In this document: piece by piece, positions 1 to 9,152 of the stretch
Numbering within the stretch: the first letter of the stretch is position 1
Layout of the letters: every line of letters begins with the position of its first letter
DNA from: Vittaforma corneae ATCC 50505
Taxonomy: Eukaryota > Microsporidia > Nosematidae
Length of the DNA stretch: 57,998 nucleotides
Direction of reading: 5' to 3'
NCBI RefSeq assembly: GCF_000231115.1
Contig: NW_006889850.1
Location: 1 to 57,998 of the forward strand
The notes under the pieces: generated by a model
What the model was told of the DNA's origin: nothing
What the model saw: the letters and a program-made list of their open reading frames with translations, nothing else
Databases searched by the model: none
Position numbers and translations under genes: made by a program

Positions 1-32
1 AAAGATAGTTTTCTAGATTTTCCAAATAAGGT

Positions 33-947
33 TTAATTAATCGGTTTCAGCTTTTGCAGTTCCTCAAATTCTATTACCTCTTCAAGCATGGCCACACTGT
101 TACTTTGGCCTATCACAGTCTTCTCTTTCGCAGCTGTGCTTGTCTCTTTTCTAGGAAATACAATACCAGCCATTAGAAGATATATTGAAATGGATAGTGC
201 ATATTGGAATGAGTATATTAGCCCGAGAATATTACTGTCGATTTTAAATGGAAAATCAATGAAATTGATGGAGTATTTTAGAAACCCGTATAAAAATAGA
301 CAGAGTGATAGAAACCCAGCATCTGAATGTGATTTTTTAAGGCCAGTGCTTCTAAGCCTTAAAAATAAAACAAAGAATGCAGCCACCATCAGCTCGATAT
401 TGAAAAATACCAGCATCATAAACAACGCCAATTTCTCGTTGATAAGCATGCCTAGCCCATCTGCATAGTACACAATGGGAATTCTGAATACTGCCCACAA
501 CTTTGAGGCAATGGAAATTGTATTGCTGAAAGTAGAAGTTGAATATTTGGTACTTGGAGCGATCACAGAAATACAAAAGAAAATACAGGATGTGAATAGG
601 ATATCGGCAAGTTTTAGAGCCGAGACAAGCACCAATCCTAGATCAATGCTGTACTCACGATAATTGACGACGTAGTGTTTATCAAACGTCTGAAGCAGTT
701 CTAAAGCAATTTTGTCAATCTGAAACTTTGTACTGAGATAGTATAGCACAATACTATAAACAGTCGATGAAAAAATGGATAATTTTAGAAGTAGACCAGT
801 GACCGATCTAAACTTCCCCTTAATCAGGTTGATCGCTGGCGTTGTGCTTGACATACTCCTGAAGAAGATGTACAAACATACCATTGTGACAACAACAGGT
901 GCGCTCACCGAGCTTGAATCTATTTTTAAACTTGATTCCCTCTCCAT
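33..947 (-). CDS. Polytopic membrane protein, unknown function
   Basis: 304 aa from an ATG at 947. I see about seven hydrophobic segments, roughly at residues 17-32, 49-71, 99-130, 150-170, 172-198, 212-232 and 242-265. The loops between them are short, and the C-terminal tail from about 268 is hydrophilic and rich in K, E and S. No family motif is recognisable. Seven helices with a short N-terminus could suit a receptor-like or transporter-like protein, but nothing in the sequence decides this. The reading frame is unbroken and no other long frame competes, so the gene itself is well supported while the role is open. Confidence 0.75.
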   Translation of the reverse strand: MERESSLKIDSSSVSAPVVVTMVCLYIFFRSMSSTTPAINLIKGKFRSVTGLLLKLSIFSSTVYSIVLYYLSTKFQIDKIALELLQTFDKHYVVNYREYSIDLGLVLVSALKLADILFTSCIFFCISVIAPSTKYSTSTFSNTISIASKLWAVFRIPIVYYADGLGMLINEKLALFMMLVFFNIELMVAAFFVLFLRLRSTGLKKSHSDAGFLSLCLFLYGFLKYSINFIDFPFKIDSNILGLIYSFQYALSISIYLLMAGIVFPRKETSTAAKEKTVIGQSNSVAMLEEVIEFEELQKLKPIN

Positions 948-1101
948 TATTTGTATTCACTTATCTGAATTTATATTTTTAGTGTTTCATCTGCTTGTTT
1001 TACGTTTCAATTCAAAATAATGCTTGAAAATACTAAGAAGGCATAATATTTGCCTAGAATCTTAATCAAACATTGGATATATCAATTTCATTAATGCTCT
1101 G

Positions 1102-1662
1102 CTAATTTATTATCTTCAAAACGCTTTCGTAGAGATTATCTTCCAATGAACAGATACATTTGGTCTTTAGCAACATGCTCTTCAATTTCTTAACTATAGC
1201 CTGATGTTTATTTTTTTTGTCTTTGCTAATTTTATCCTCCAACCACACCAAAAACTCCTGGAGCTTCTTGGCATCCCTAATACACCCATTTTGGCAACTG
1301 TGATCTGAGCAATTGTCATTTGAATACTTGCTGCTGGAATGACAACTATGGATGATACTTAGATTCTTCTTTTTAGAAGATACGTTTGAATCGTTGGCTT
1401 GGGCAATGTCGTTAACTGCAAGGAACAATGAACTGAGGCGAGAGCTAGCCGATTGAAATTTCAATGCCATAATCTTCTGTCTTTCAGTTAGTTTTGAGAA
1501 GTCTGTCTCTTCATAAATATTTCTGAATGGAATGTATGGTGGAAGCTTCTCTTTTCTTTTGTTGCTTTTCCTTCCTCTGCTGGTCTTTATGTCCGCCTCC
1601 GAGACAAGCTCATGCGTGCGTGGTGACTCCAGAAAAACTCTTATGTCATCATCTGAGTCCAT
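1102..1662 (-). CDS. Hypothetical acidic/basic protein
   Basis: 186 aa starting at ATG 1662, which is immediately preceded on the coding strand by CCC, the start-proximal signal common in this window. The N-terminus is acidic (MDSDDD), followed by a basic patch around residues 28-39 (RGRKSNKRKEK). The middle is rich in Ser, Cys and His (about residues 105-128), and the C-terminal third is Lys-rich and helical with a Cys pair (CIC near 170). This could be a small nuclear protein. The Cys and His residues do not make a clear zinc-finger spacing. I do not recognise a family. Confidence 0.65.
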   Translation of the reverse strand: MDSDDDIRVFLESPRTHELVSEADIKTSRGRKSNKRKEKLPPYIPFRNIYEETDFSKLTERQKIMALKFQSASSRLSSLFLAVNDIAQANDSNVSSKKKNLSIIHSCHSSSKYSNDNCSDHSCQNGCIRDAKKLQEFLVWLEDKISKDKKNKHQAIVKKLKSMLLKTKCICSLEDNLYESVLKIIN

Positions 1663-1826
1663 GGGTTTGTCTTTCCCACTTGTCTAACATAATTTGGAGG
1701 GAACGGCAAACAAAAATAATAAAGTACTCTAATGCATAGCATGGCGCTTTCTGTTTTGAAAATCCATTCCTCATTGGACTGACTGTGTTTCATCATATCG
1801 TCAAAGAAAGTGCCGTTGAGTACTTC

Positions 1827-2384
1827 ATGGAAGAGAGTGCAATTCTACAGCTGAACGGTACTTTTGACTTCGCGGGGGAGCTTTCGTCAAAACTTGTCTC
1901 GTTTTTCAAAAACCAAATAGAAATAGGCAATGAGAACTTTTCGACCACGCTTAAATATACCGAAGTTGCCAAGATTTCATATAACTCTAGGACTGTTAAA
2001 ATCTTAATGAAGAACGGTTCAAAAATTAAAATCCCGTGCTGTTCATCAGACATCAAAAGAATAAAGACAATACTCAGGGCAAGAAAGGATGATAACATCA
2101 TAGAGGTTGGTGGAAGTGCGCTTGTAAGGCTCAGCGATCTGTGCTTTGTTGTTCCAATTAGATCAAATGATATAAGAGTGCTGAAAACTTCAATAATCCG
2201 AAGAATTTCCGAACATTTCTATCCAGCGTGTGAGGCTGTATCAATCTCAACTGACATCTTCAACAATATTTCAATCTGCTGTGAAAGTGAAAAAGGCAGT
2301 GAAATTCAGCTAGTCAGCTGTGAAGATCTCGAGGCAGCTCTGAGTTATTTTGATGGAAAGTTGAAATTAATCATAAAGCAATAA
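1827..2384 (+). CDS. Hypothetical protein
   Basis: The frame is open from a GTG at 1785, but the first ATG is at 1827 (MEESAILQLNG), giving 185 aa. It appears to be a soluble mixed alpha/beta protein without hydrophobic segments. An internal stretch with a paired basic motif (SDIKRIKTILRARK) is followed by strand-like sequence. The length and alternating hydrophobic pattern could fit a PH-like or Tfb1/Ssrp1-like fold, but that is a guess from texture only. Convergent with the preceding minus-strand gene's promoter side. No family assignment. Confidence 0.6.
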   Translation: MEESAILQLNGTFDFAGELSSKLVSFFKNQIEIGNENFSTTLKYTEVAKISYNSRTVKILMKNGSKIKIPCCSSDIKRIKTILRARKDDNIIEVGGSALVRLSDLCFVVPIRSNDIRVLKTSIIRRISEHFYPACEAVSISTDIFNNISICCESEKGSEIQLVSCEDLEAALSYFDGKLKLIIKQ

Positions 2385-2531
2385 TCAAAAGTGTAGTCAT
2401 AGGCGAAACTATGAGCCAAGGGATGGGCGTTGGAGTTAGAAACCAATAAATACTGTTGCAGAACACATAAGCAAATTTTGCTCTGCATGATTATTGCTTT
2501 GAAAAATTTTCACATATAAAATAAAATTTTT

Positions 2532-3037
2532 ATGTCCCCTGGAATGCCAAATAGGAAAGTGTACTTTAACATTGAAGCCAATGGGGAAAAGCTCGGAAAA
2601 GTCGTCTTTGAGCTCTTTGATGATGTGGTTCCAAAGACCGCAGAGAACTTTCATGCGCTTTGACCGGCGAGAAGGGCTTTGGGTACAGGGAATGCTCGTT
2701 CCACAGAATAATTCCGAAGTTCATGATCCAAGGCGGTGATTTTACAAAGCACAACGGAACAGGAGGAAAGTCTATCTATGGGCCAAAGTTTGAAGACGAG
2801 AACTTTACTATGAAGCACACAGGCCCTGGCATTCTGAGTATGGCAAATTCTGGGCCCAACACTAATGGTTCGCAGTTCTTTATTACTACTGTTAAGACAG
2901 ATTGGCTCGATGGAAAGCATGTGGTCTTTGGAAAGGTCATTGAGGGAATGGATGTTGTTAAAAAGGTTGAGTCTTTTGGAAGCCAATCGGGAAATCCAAG
3001 CAAAAAAGTAATAATTTCCGACTGCGGAGCTATTTAA
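2532..3037 (+). CDS. Cyclophilin A-type peptidyl-prolyl isomerase, frame-shifted
   Basis: A single-domain cyclophilin, which catalyses cis-trans isomerisation of prolyl bonds. The first part (ATG 2532) reads [18 protein letters not shown] and on to AENFHAL, then hits TGA at 2661. From about 2660 the family sequence resumes in another frame: [20 protein letters not shown], then [18 protein letters not shown] and [12 protein letters not shown], ending at 3037. The catalytic Arg (FHRI), the QGGDF and FFITT segments and the cyclosporin-contact Trp are all present. The family has a Cys codon (A-L-C-T-G-E-K) where one base is missing here. AAATTTTT lies directly before the ATG. The intact active site argues against an old pseudogene. 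Confidence 0.88.
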
Positions 3038-3273
3038 TAAACATAATTTTCCAGTACTACAATGTCCCTGTGTTTAATACTGTGTTGTGAAATTATCACA
3101 TTGCAAAGTAACTAGAATTCCCAACCTTTTATTTAGTTTTTGACTAGTTTAAGTATTTTAATAGATGTTAGAAAGCAGATACTTTCAGCTAAAGAGTAGG
3201 CTGCAGACAGTGGGACAAATGGTGGCTTTAAATCTTGATAGAGCAGCTTGGCATGAATAATCGGCATCCCTTA

Positions 3274-3846
3274 TTATTTTTGTTTAATGAGTGTAAGAAA
3301 CCTCTCTTTATCTGTAAAGCCAAGCATGACTTTTGGGAGAGATGTTGCCATTTCCAGGCTGGATCCTTTTGTTACTCTAACATCAACAGTATTAAAGCTT
3401 CCCAGAAACCTAACAAACCACAGGAATCTGTTGCCATACATGTAAATACATTCGCTTGAATACTTCAATCCTATTGAATAATCACAGTAGCCAGGCTCCT
3501 TAAAGCTGAGAATAGCGGTGTTATTGGAATTTGTCTTTTCAGGAAAACAGACGCAGGTTTTATGCTTGAAATGCCCAAATTGCTTGATTCCAAACGCTTT
3601 TTTGATAATTTCTTTGTCAAATTCGCTTGCCGAGTTGCACACAATAAATCCGCTTGGGGAAATGTTGTCTTTTCTATTAATTCTGATGAGCATTCCCACA
3701 ACAGGCAAACCACAAAGAAACAGAATGTAAATTGGAAATCTAATAATGGCCAAGAAAAAGACTGCCATTGTTATGGGCTTGGGTTTTGGCTGGAGAAATG
3801 GGTTTATTCCTGTTAGAGGATCTTTGAATTTAGAGTACTTTTCCAT
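3274..3846 (-). CDS. Possible lysophospholipid acyltransferase-like membrane protein
   Basis: 190 aa from ATG 3846. The N-terminus has MEKYSKFKDPLTGINPFLQP, then two hydrophobic segments (about residues 27-41 and 42-56) and a soluble domain. The 'D..TGI.PF' lead followed by a membrane hairpin recalls fungal Loa1/Vps66-type lysophosphatidate acyltransferases, but I do not find the catalytic HxxxxD motif. The protein is also shorter than that family, so it may be a degenerate relative or something else. If correct it would act in ER lipid remodelling. Low confidence in function, fair confidence that it is a gene. Confidence 0.45.
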   Translation of the reverse strand: MEKYSKFKDPLTGINPFLQPKPKPITMAVFFLAIIRFPIYILFLCGLPVVGMLIRINRKDNISPSGFIVCNSASEFDKEIIKKAFGIKQFGHFKHKTCVCFPEKTNSNNTAILSFKEPGYCDYSIGLKYSSECIYMYGNRFLWFVRFLGSFNTVDVRVTKGSSLEMATSLPKVMLGFTDKERFLTLIKQK

Positions 3847-4111
3847 TCTTTTAATGGGTTAAAAGCTGATGATTGTTGTAATGCATTTCCAAGAGAGCGT
3901 CTACAAGTAAACACACCTTTGCCATGCCATCTTAATGCTAAAGCCGATAGCTATGTAAGTTTACTATAGTGAATTTTAATATTTAAACTCCACAGTTCAA
4001 TCGACAACATACAGACTCGGTTGGTGTAATAATATCTATTTGTACAAGCCTGCCTTTGGCCTTTCTGATTGGTCCGTTTAGTTCGATAAATTCAAAACAG
4101 AATTGCAGCCC

Positions 4112-7100
4112 ATGGACTCGGACGACCTATGCAAACTAAAAAATTTGGATGAAAGCTCTCTTCTGGAAAATCTCAGAAAAAGATACTTGAATTCGCAAAT
4201 ATATACAAATTCGGGGCTATTCCTTATTTCCATCAATCCCTACAAGCAGATAGATCTCTATACCGAGGAGGTAGCAGGACTGTACAAGAAAAAGGCTGCT
4301 GGCAAAGGATTACAGCCACATGTATATGAAGTTCTAGAACAGTGTCTGAGAGATAAGGACGTCTATGGCGAGCACACGATCATCATCAATGGCGATAGCG
4401 GTGCGGGGAAGACAGCGTGTGCAAGATACATGCTAGAATACTTGGGCGTTCCTGCTCTCAGGGATGCTGATAATATTCTTGAGAGTCTTGGAAACTGTAA
4501 GACACACTTAAATGATAACAGCAGTAGATTCGGAAAGCTTATAAGGTTGGATAAGACAGTAAAAATTGAAACCTATCTTCTTGAAAGATCTAGAGTTACA
4601 GGCTATCCACCAAACGAAAGGAATTTTCATGTATTTTACTATATTTTAGCAAATAGAAAAGAAGCCTTGGTCAACGACTACATCAATTTCAACTGTAGCG
4701 GCATAAACCGTGAACAACTGCAAAGCCAGACGCTAGACAGCGCTTTCTTCAGCACCGAATCGCTCGCCAACTCATATAAAAACCTATCGGACTCATTTTC
4801 AAGACTTTCAATAGATTTCCAAGAAATCGAGATAATACTGATGGGAATAATCTACTTGGGCTCGGTGGAAATTCAAAACCAATCGATTCTGAAGAATAAA
4901 ATGTATTACTCTGTCATTGAGCTTCTTTGCTTGGACGAAAAAAGATTCGATGAGTTTCTTTTGACTAAAAAATTTAAAGTACGGATAAGTGATAAAAGTG
5001 AGGTGATACTAAAGAAGTTATCTGACTCAGAAAGCTATACAATGAGAAATTCGCTTGCAAGGCTGCTGTATGAGAACCTGTTTTACTACGTTCTGGATAA
5101 AATTAATGCCAAGCTCAATGGCATCTCCCTTGGTATTTCCCAGCTGAACATTTTAGACATTTTTGGATTTGAGAAGTTTGAAAAGAATGGGCTAGATCAA
5201 TTTTGTATTAACTGGTGCAACGAATGTATTCACGATCACTTTGTGAAAGACACCTTTGAGTATCAGAAGAGCATTTTAATCTCAGAAGGCGTGGACTCGT
5301 CGAGCGTAGACAGGCTCCTGTCGAAAAGATATGAGCAGAGTGGGTATGCCAATGGCACTACCGACAGTTTTAGCAGCAATAGTATCAACCACATTAAGAT
5401 TTGTGGAAACGAATCACTTGACAATATTCAGAAGAAGACTGGTGTTGCTGATCTTATCATCGAAGAATCTCTTATAAATGGATCGGCAAGTAATCTTGCG
5501 CTGAAGCTGCAGAACTACATGAAAATGCGCATCAAGCCCGGGAATGCTCTTGTGTTTAAACATTTTAATGGATGTGTTGAGTATTCGCTTGACGACTTTG
5601 TGGAAAAAAACAGAGAAAAATGCTCTTTTGGCTTTGAGTTTCTTTCATTATTTGAGAACCAAAGTAGATCCAGCGGGTTCTTTGACTTTCTGTCTAAATC
5701 ACTTGTCACATGCGAGAATGTTGTTGGAACATTCAGAAGCAGTCTCAACCATCTCTTTGGGGTTATCAGAAACACTCGTGTGAAATATATTAAATGCATA
5801 AAACCTAACTCGGGAAAAACACCCCTTATGTTTGATGGCGAATTGGTTGCAAAACAGCTTAGATCAGGCGGAGTGCTTGAGTCCATTGAGCTAAGCAAGC
5901 ATCTTTTTCCTTATGTGCTGGACTTTCCCACATTTGCTGTCAGATATCCATTTACCACACTTAACGATCCCTGTCTAACCAAAGGTAAATCAAAGGTGTT
6001 TTTAAATAATGAGGGTTTCATTGATCTTGAAAATAGAAGACACATATATATCGAATCTTTTAATGAGCGGATACGGGAACTTTCCAGTGTTTTTGTAACC
6101 AAGAAGATTATGTCTGAAATTATTCAATCTAAGAAGCCGATGAAAGTGGCCGATAAGTTTAATACAAGCAGCACAGCTGAAAAAGTACTCGTTAAGAGCA
6201 TGGATGGTACAATGAACCTGTTAGATAAGGATGAAAACAAGTGTTCGTCGTATGTAAATATGATGAGAAAAAATGAAGACCAGTACATGAAGCTGCTATC
6301 TAGATTGGAAAAAGACGTCATTAAAGATGTTAATAGTGCAAATATAATTTCTAATCCAGATCAGCAGTTCCTGCAGCACTCAGGCCCTCTGGAAACTCTC
6401 AAAGATGAAAACAAAACTTTGAAAAAAATTATTTCAGATCTGGAAAATGAACTAAAAATAATAAAGCATATGAAGCTTTCAGTCAAAAATATAAATTCCC
6501 AGGCTTTGAATGTGGAGTGTGAGGCCAAACAGGACCGTTCTGTGAGCAATGAGCTAGAAATGCTACAGAAGAAATTTCAGGACCTTGCATTTATCAGTTG
6601 CTATCCTAACGATACTTCACCTTTTGGGGTATTTAGATCACTTGTTGATCTTTTTATTGAAAACTTTCCTGTTTATTCCGAACAGCAGTATTCAAGGGAT
6701 GACATTCTCTGCTTCGCTCAGTGTGTTTATTATATGGTCTGCTCTTCGTTCCAGCACAACACCAAATACTCCTTTGATGTTTTCATTGAGGAGTTGAACA
6801 AGCAAGCATCAGTTTTTCAGGAAAGCCTAGCGGGTGTTTTGTATGTTTTGAGCAACCTTATCGAGCTTAGATGCTTGTTTAAGGAAAGACAGGACACTCT
6901 AAAATCTGTTTTTAAGGATGGAGCCGAGACCCTCAAAAAGCTGGCAGCGCATCCTTCTTCTCCAGAGTTTCTAAACACGGATCGCACTGGAAGCACATCA
7001 AGGCAGGAAATTCCAATTGATAGAATATTAGACGACATGACAGCTTTGGATAACAATGAAGTATTGAGTATTAGAATGCATGACGGGATGCAGAAGATTT

Positions 7101-7921
7101 CACATGATTTCAGTACTGAAATAGACTTTATTAGATACATACTAAGTGAGCTAGACATATCGATCAGAAATTTAATGGAGCATTTTGGGGTGTTACTAAC
7201 TGAATCTCTGTCTGACATCCTTCCCCATGTTATTCTTGACTATGAGCCGTTAAAAGAGTTAAATAGTAAGATCAAAGCCGCAAGGAAATGGCTATTTCCC
7301 AGACCCACCATTTCTCGAATGATTCAGTATTTAGAATATTTCTATGGGATATCCCACTACTACTACCTGCCAGCCTCGTTTGTCCTAAGCGCTATTTCAT
7401 TTTCACTGTCAGTTGTCGATCAAATAACCTTTAACTCAATTTTAACGAGAAAGGGATTCTTAAATTTTAACAAGTGCTATGAAATTAAGTATAATCTGGC
7501 CGAGATTGAGAAGTTCTGCTTTAATATTGGGTTTAGAGATGGGTTCCTGAATCTCCTGCATGTGAATGAGACAATGAAGATTGCGAGCGCCATTTCCAGA
7601 CTTGAACTGTTCCAAGAATCAGACTGTAAAACAGAAAGCGAAAGCAATCATTCAGAGTATCACTTGGCATATAACTCCGCCCAGGAAATCATAGACAATA
7701 GTTTTTTGAACTGCAACCAAATTAACTGTATTATTTCCAAATTTGAAGAGTCGTTATTTGAATGCAAAGATTACGATCCATACTCGTGCAAATTTATTTC
7801 ATCGCCAAAAATTAGCTGTCCTGACCTAGATCAATGTTCCTCGGGCTCAAAATTTGTAGAGCCTTCTTATCTCCCGCAGAAGAGTCTATCAAGGATTCTC
7901 CATTATTTCCACGAATTGTAA
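4112..7921 (+). CDS. Class V-type myosin heavy chain with dilute tail, no IQ neck
   Basis: 1269 aa from ATG 4112 (an upstream TTG at 4103 is unlikely). The motor is complete: P-loop GDSGAGKT near residue 94, switch I NDNSSRFGK near 134, switch II DIFGFEKFEKNG near 350, and SKVFL at the end of the converter. The usual N-terminal SH3-like subdomain is absent. After the converter there is no IQxxxR motif, so the lever arm that binds calmodulin-type light chains seems lost. A short coiled coil follows (about residues 760-795), then a globular tail containing the dilute signature (QITFNSILTRKGFLNFNK). Class V myosins move cargo along actin. The E of GESGAGKT is D here, a mild change. One unbroken frame. 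Confidence 0.92.
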   Translation: MDSDDLCKLKNLDESSLLENLRKRYLNSQIYTNSGLFLISINPYKQIDLYTEEVAGLYKKKAAGKGLQPHVYEVLEQCLRDKDVYGEHTIIINGDSGAGKTACARYMLEYLGVPALRDADNILESLGNCKTHLNDNSSRFGKLIRLDKTVKIETYLLERSRVTGYPPNERNFHVFYYILANRKEALVNDYINFNCSGINREQLQSQTLDSAFFSTESLANSYKNLSDSFSRLSIDFQEIEIILMGIIYLGSVEIQNQSILKNKMYYSVIELLCLDEKRFDEFLLTKKFKVRISDKSEVILKKLSDSESYTMRNSLARLLYENLFYYVLDKINAKLNGISLGISQLNILDIFGFEKFEKNGLDQFCINWCNECIHDHFVKDTFEYQKSILISEGVDSSSVDRLLSKRYEQSGYANGTTDSFSSNSINHIKICGNESLDNIQKKTGVADLIIEESLINGSASNLALKLQNYMKMRIKPGNALVFKHFNGCVEYSLDDFVEKNREKCSFGFEFLSLFENQSRSSGFFDFLSKSLVTCENVVGTFRSSLNHLFGVIRNTRVKYIKCIKPNSGKTPLMFDGELVAKQLRSGGVLESIELSKHLFPYVLDFPTFAVRYPFTTLNDPCLTKGKSKVFLNNEGFIDLENRRHIYIESFNERIRELSSVFVTKKIMSEIIQSKKPMKVADKFNTSSTAEKVLVKSMDGTMNLLDKDENKCSSYVNMMRKNEDQYMKLLSRLEKDVIKDVNSANIISNPDQQFLQHSGPLETLKDENKTLKKIISDLENELKIIKHMKLSVKNINSQALNVECEAKQDRSVSNELEMLQKKFQDLAFISCYPNDTSPFGVFRSLVDLFIENFPVYSEQQYSRDDILCFAQCVYYMVCSSFQHNTKYSFDVFIEELNKQASVFQESLAGVLYVLSNLIELRCLFKERQDTLKSVFKDGAETLKKLAAHPSSPEFLNTDRTGSTSRQEIPIDRILDDMTALDNNEVLSIRMHDGMQKISHDFSTEIDFIRYILSELDISIRNLMEHFGVLLTESLSDILPHVILDYEPLKELNSKIKAARKWLFPRPTISRMIQYLEYFYGISHYYYLPASFVLSAISFSLSVVDQITFNSILTRKGFLNFNKCYEIKYNLAEIEKFCFNIGFRDGFLNLLHVNETMKIASAISRLELFQESDCKTESESNHSEYHLAYNSAQEIIDNSFLNCNQINCIISKFEESLFECKDYDPYSCKFISSPKISCPDLDQCSSGSKFVEPSYLPQKSLSRILHYFHEL

Positions 7922-8291
7922 AGTATTGTGCTGGCTAAAAGTTTAAGGCAAAGTGATTAAGCGCGAGAATGTTCGTGAATAAGTACGCTAAGTCAGCTTT
8001 GCCAGACGAGAACTGTTGCACAGCGAGGATATGGTATGTTGTTAAGTAAGCAGGAATAATGCATGCGACAAGCATGTCGTGTGAAATGTTTAAGACAGGG
8101 TAATTCTAAAAATGCCAAGCAGCCAGATTAGTTGTAAATTTAATCACAAATAAAGAGGCTGGTGAGACTTTGTTGGCTTTTCTATTTATCACTAATGGCA
8201 CATTTTCATTGTGGCTTTGTTTACAGTTTTGCCTTTTCTTTGTTTATTTGACGTTTCAAAGTGAAATTTATTGAATTTTCTGATTTTGGCC
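7922..8291. other. Intergenic gap, nothing recognised
   Basis: 370 bp between the myosin stop and the REEP gene start. It is mixed in composition, with no frame of useful length and no tRNA-like fold. A short partial dyad (GCATGCGACAAGCATGTCG, near 8060) is the only local structure seen. It should hold the myosin 3' end and the promoter of the next gene. Confidence 0.4.
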
Positions 8292-8807
8292 ATGGACTCT
8301 TTAAAATTAGTCGCTGAATCGATACCATTCATAAAAAAGATAGCAAAAGAGGGAAAGATAGAGCCAGTGTACTGTCTGATCATTTTTGTGGTGCTTTCGC
8401 TGATTATTATCCAAAAGACAATATTTGGAAATCTCATTGCCTGCTTACTTTCAATCTATTTTCCTGTCAGAGAAGCTATCCTGTCTATCCAGTCTCCAGC
8501 ACCAAAAGTAGCAGAACAAAGAAAGCTCCTAATTGTTTTTATTGCATTTTCGTTCTTTACTGCGTTGGAAAGTGCAGGCATACGGCGAGTCATTCCTATT
8601 TTCTCAATAGTTAAGATTGCATTTCTTTTTTGGCTGGGATATGACGAGAAGCATGCAAATGCAATTTGTGACATGACCTTAAAGAACGTGCCACAAAAGT
8701 GGCTACACTGTGGAGATACAATTGAGACAGCAGTTAAAAAGGCTGCAAAGTCGGTTGAGGACAGAATTGAGATAAAGAAAGGATCTATTGAGATAAACAA
8801 GGATTAA
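8292..8807 (+). CDS. REEP/Yop1 (TB2/DP1/HVA22) family ER-shaping protein
   Basis: 171 aa from ATG 8292, chosen over an in-frame TTG at 8271. It has paired hydrophobic hairpins (about residues 22-50 and 72-120) and, after the first, the family region NLIACLLSIYFPVREAILSIQSP, matching the 'N.IG..YP.Y.S.KA' block of the TB2/DP1/HVA22 domain. A charged amphipathic C-terminal helix follows, as usual in REEP5/Yop1 proteins. These proteins insert wedge-like hairpins and curve ER tubules. Length is normal for the family (Yop1 about 180 aa). Confidence 0.8.
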   Translation: MDSLKLVAESIPFIKKIAKEGKIEPVYCLIIFVVLSLIIIQKTIFGNLIACLLSIYFPVREAILSIQSPAPKVAEQRKLLIVFIAFSFFTALESAGIRRVIPIFSIVKIAFLFWLGYDEKHANAICDMTLKNVPQKWLHCGDTIETAVKKAAKSVEDRIEIKKGSIEINKD

Positions 8808-9152
8808 AAATATTCAATAATACGTGTTGGTAAAACTTAAGGACATTTAATTAATAGTATGGTGTATGTGTTTAAGCAGTAATCAAAACTATTCAAGTAT
8901 ACTACTGTAAATATTTATATTGGACTATTTATGGCCATGCTGAAATCGGCTGGGCCAAATCTACTGCAGTATTCTTATTTACAGAGTAAGTAATTTGCGG
9001 TCTACACCCACTGACAAGCTTAAAGAAGCTAACCGCCCTCAAATGCTAAAAGCCCATGGTTTTCTGAAGATTTTCCACACAGTAAGCGTAGAAGATCATT
9101 GCCATAATACAGTAGCTTAAAAGAGTACAATCACAATGGCCATTAAATTATT
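8808..9152. other. Intergenic gap between convergent genes, nothing recognised
   Basis: 345 bp between the 3' ends of the REEP gene (plus strand) and SMC3 (minus strand). It is AT-rich, with no frame worth calling, no tRNA-like cloverleaf and no long repeat. Presumably it holds two 3' untranslated regions. Confidence 0.4.

Noticed and set aside
2651..2672. Programmed +1 frameshift of RF2 type in cyclophilin
   Set aside because: Context matches, but the frame needed downstream is -1 (or +2), not +1.
2436..2986. Minus-strand frames across the cyclophilin gene
   Set aside because: Antisense shadows of conserved cyclophilin sequence.
8971..9000. U6-like ACAGAGTAAG near 8983
   Set aside because: Only the short ACAGAG match is present; the flanking U6 consensus is absent.
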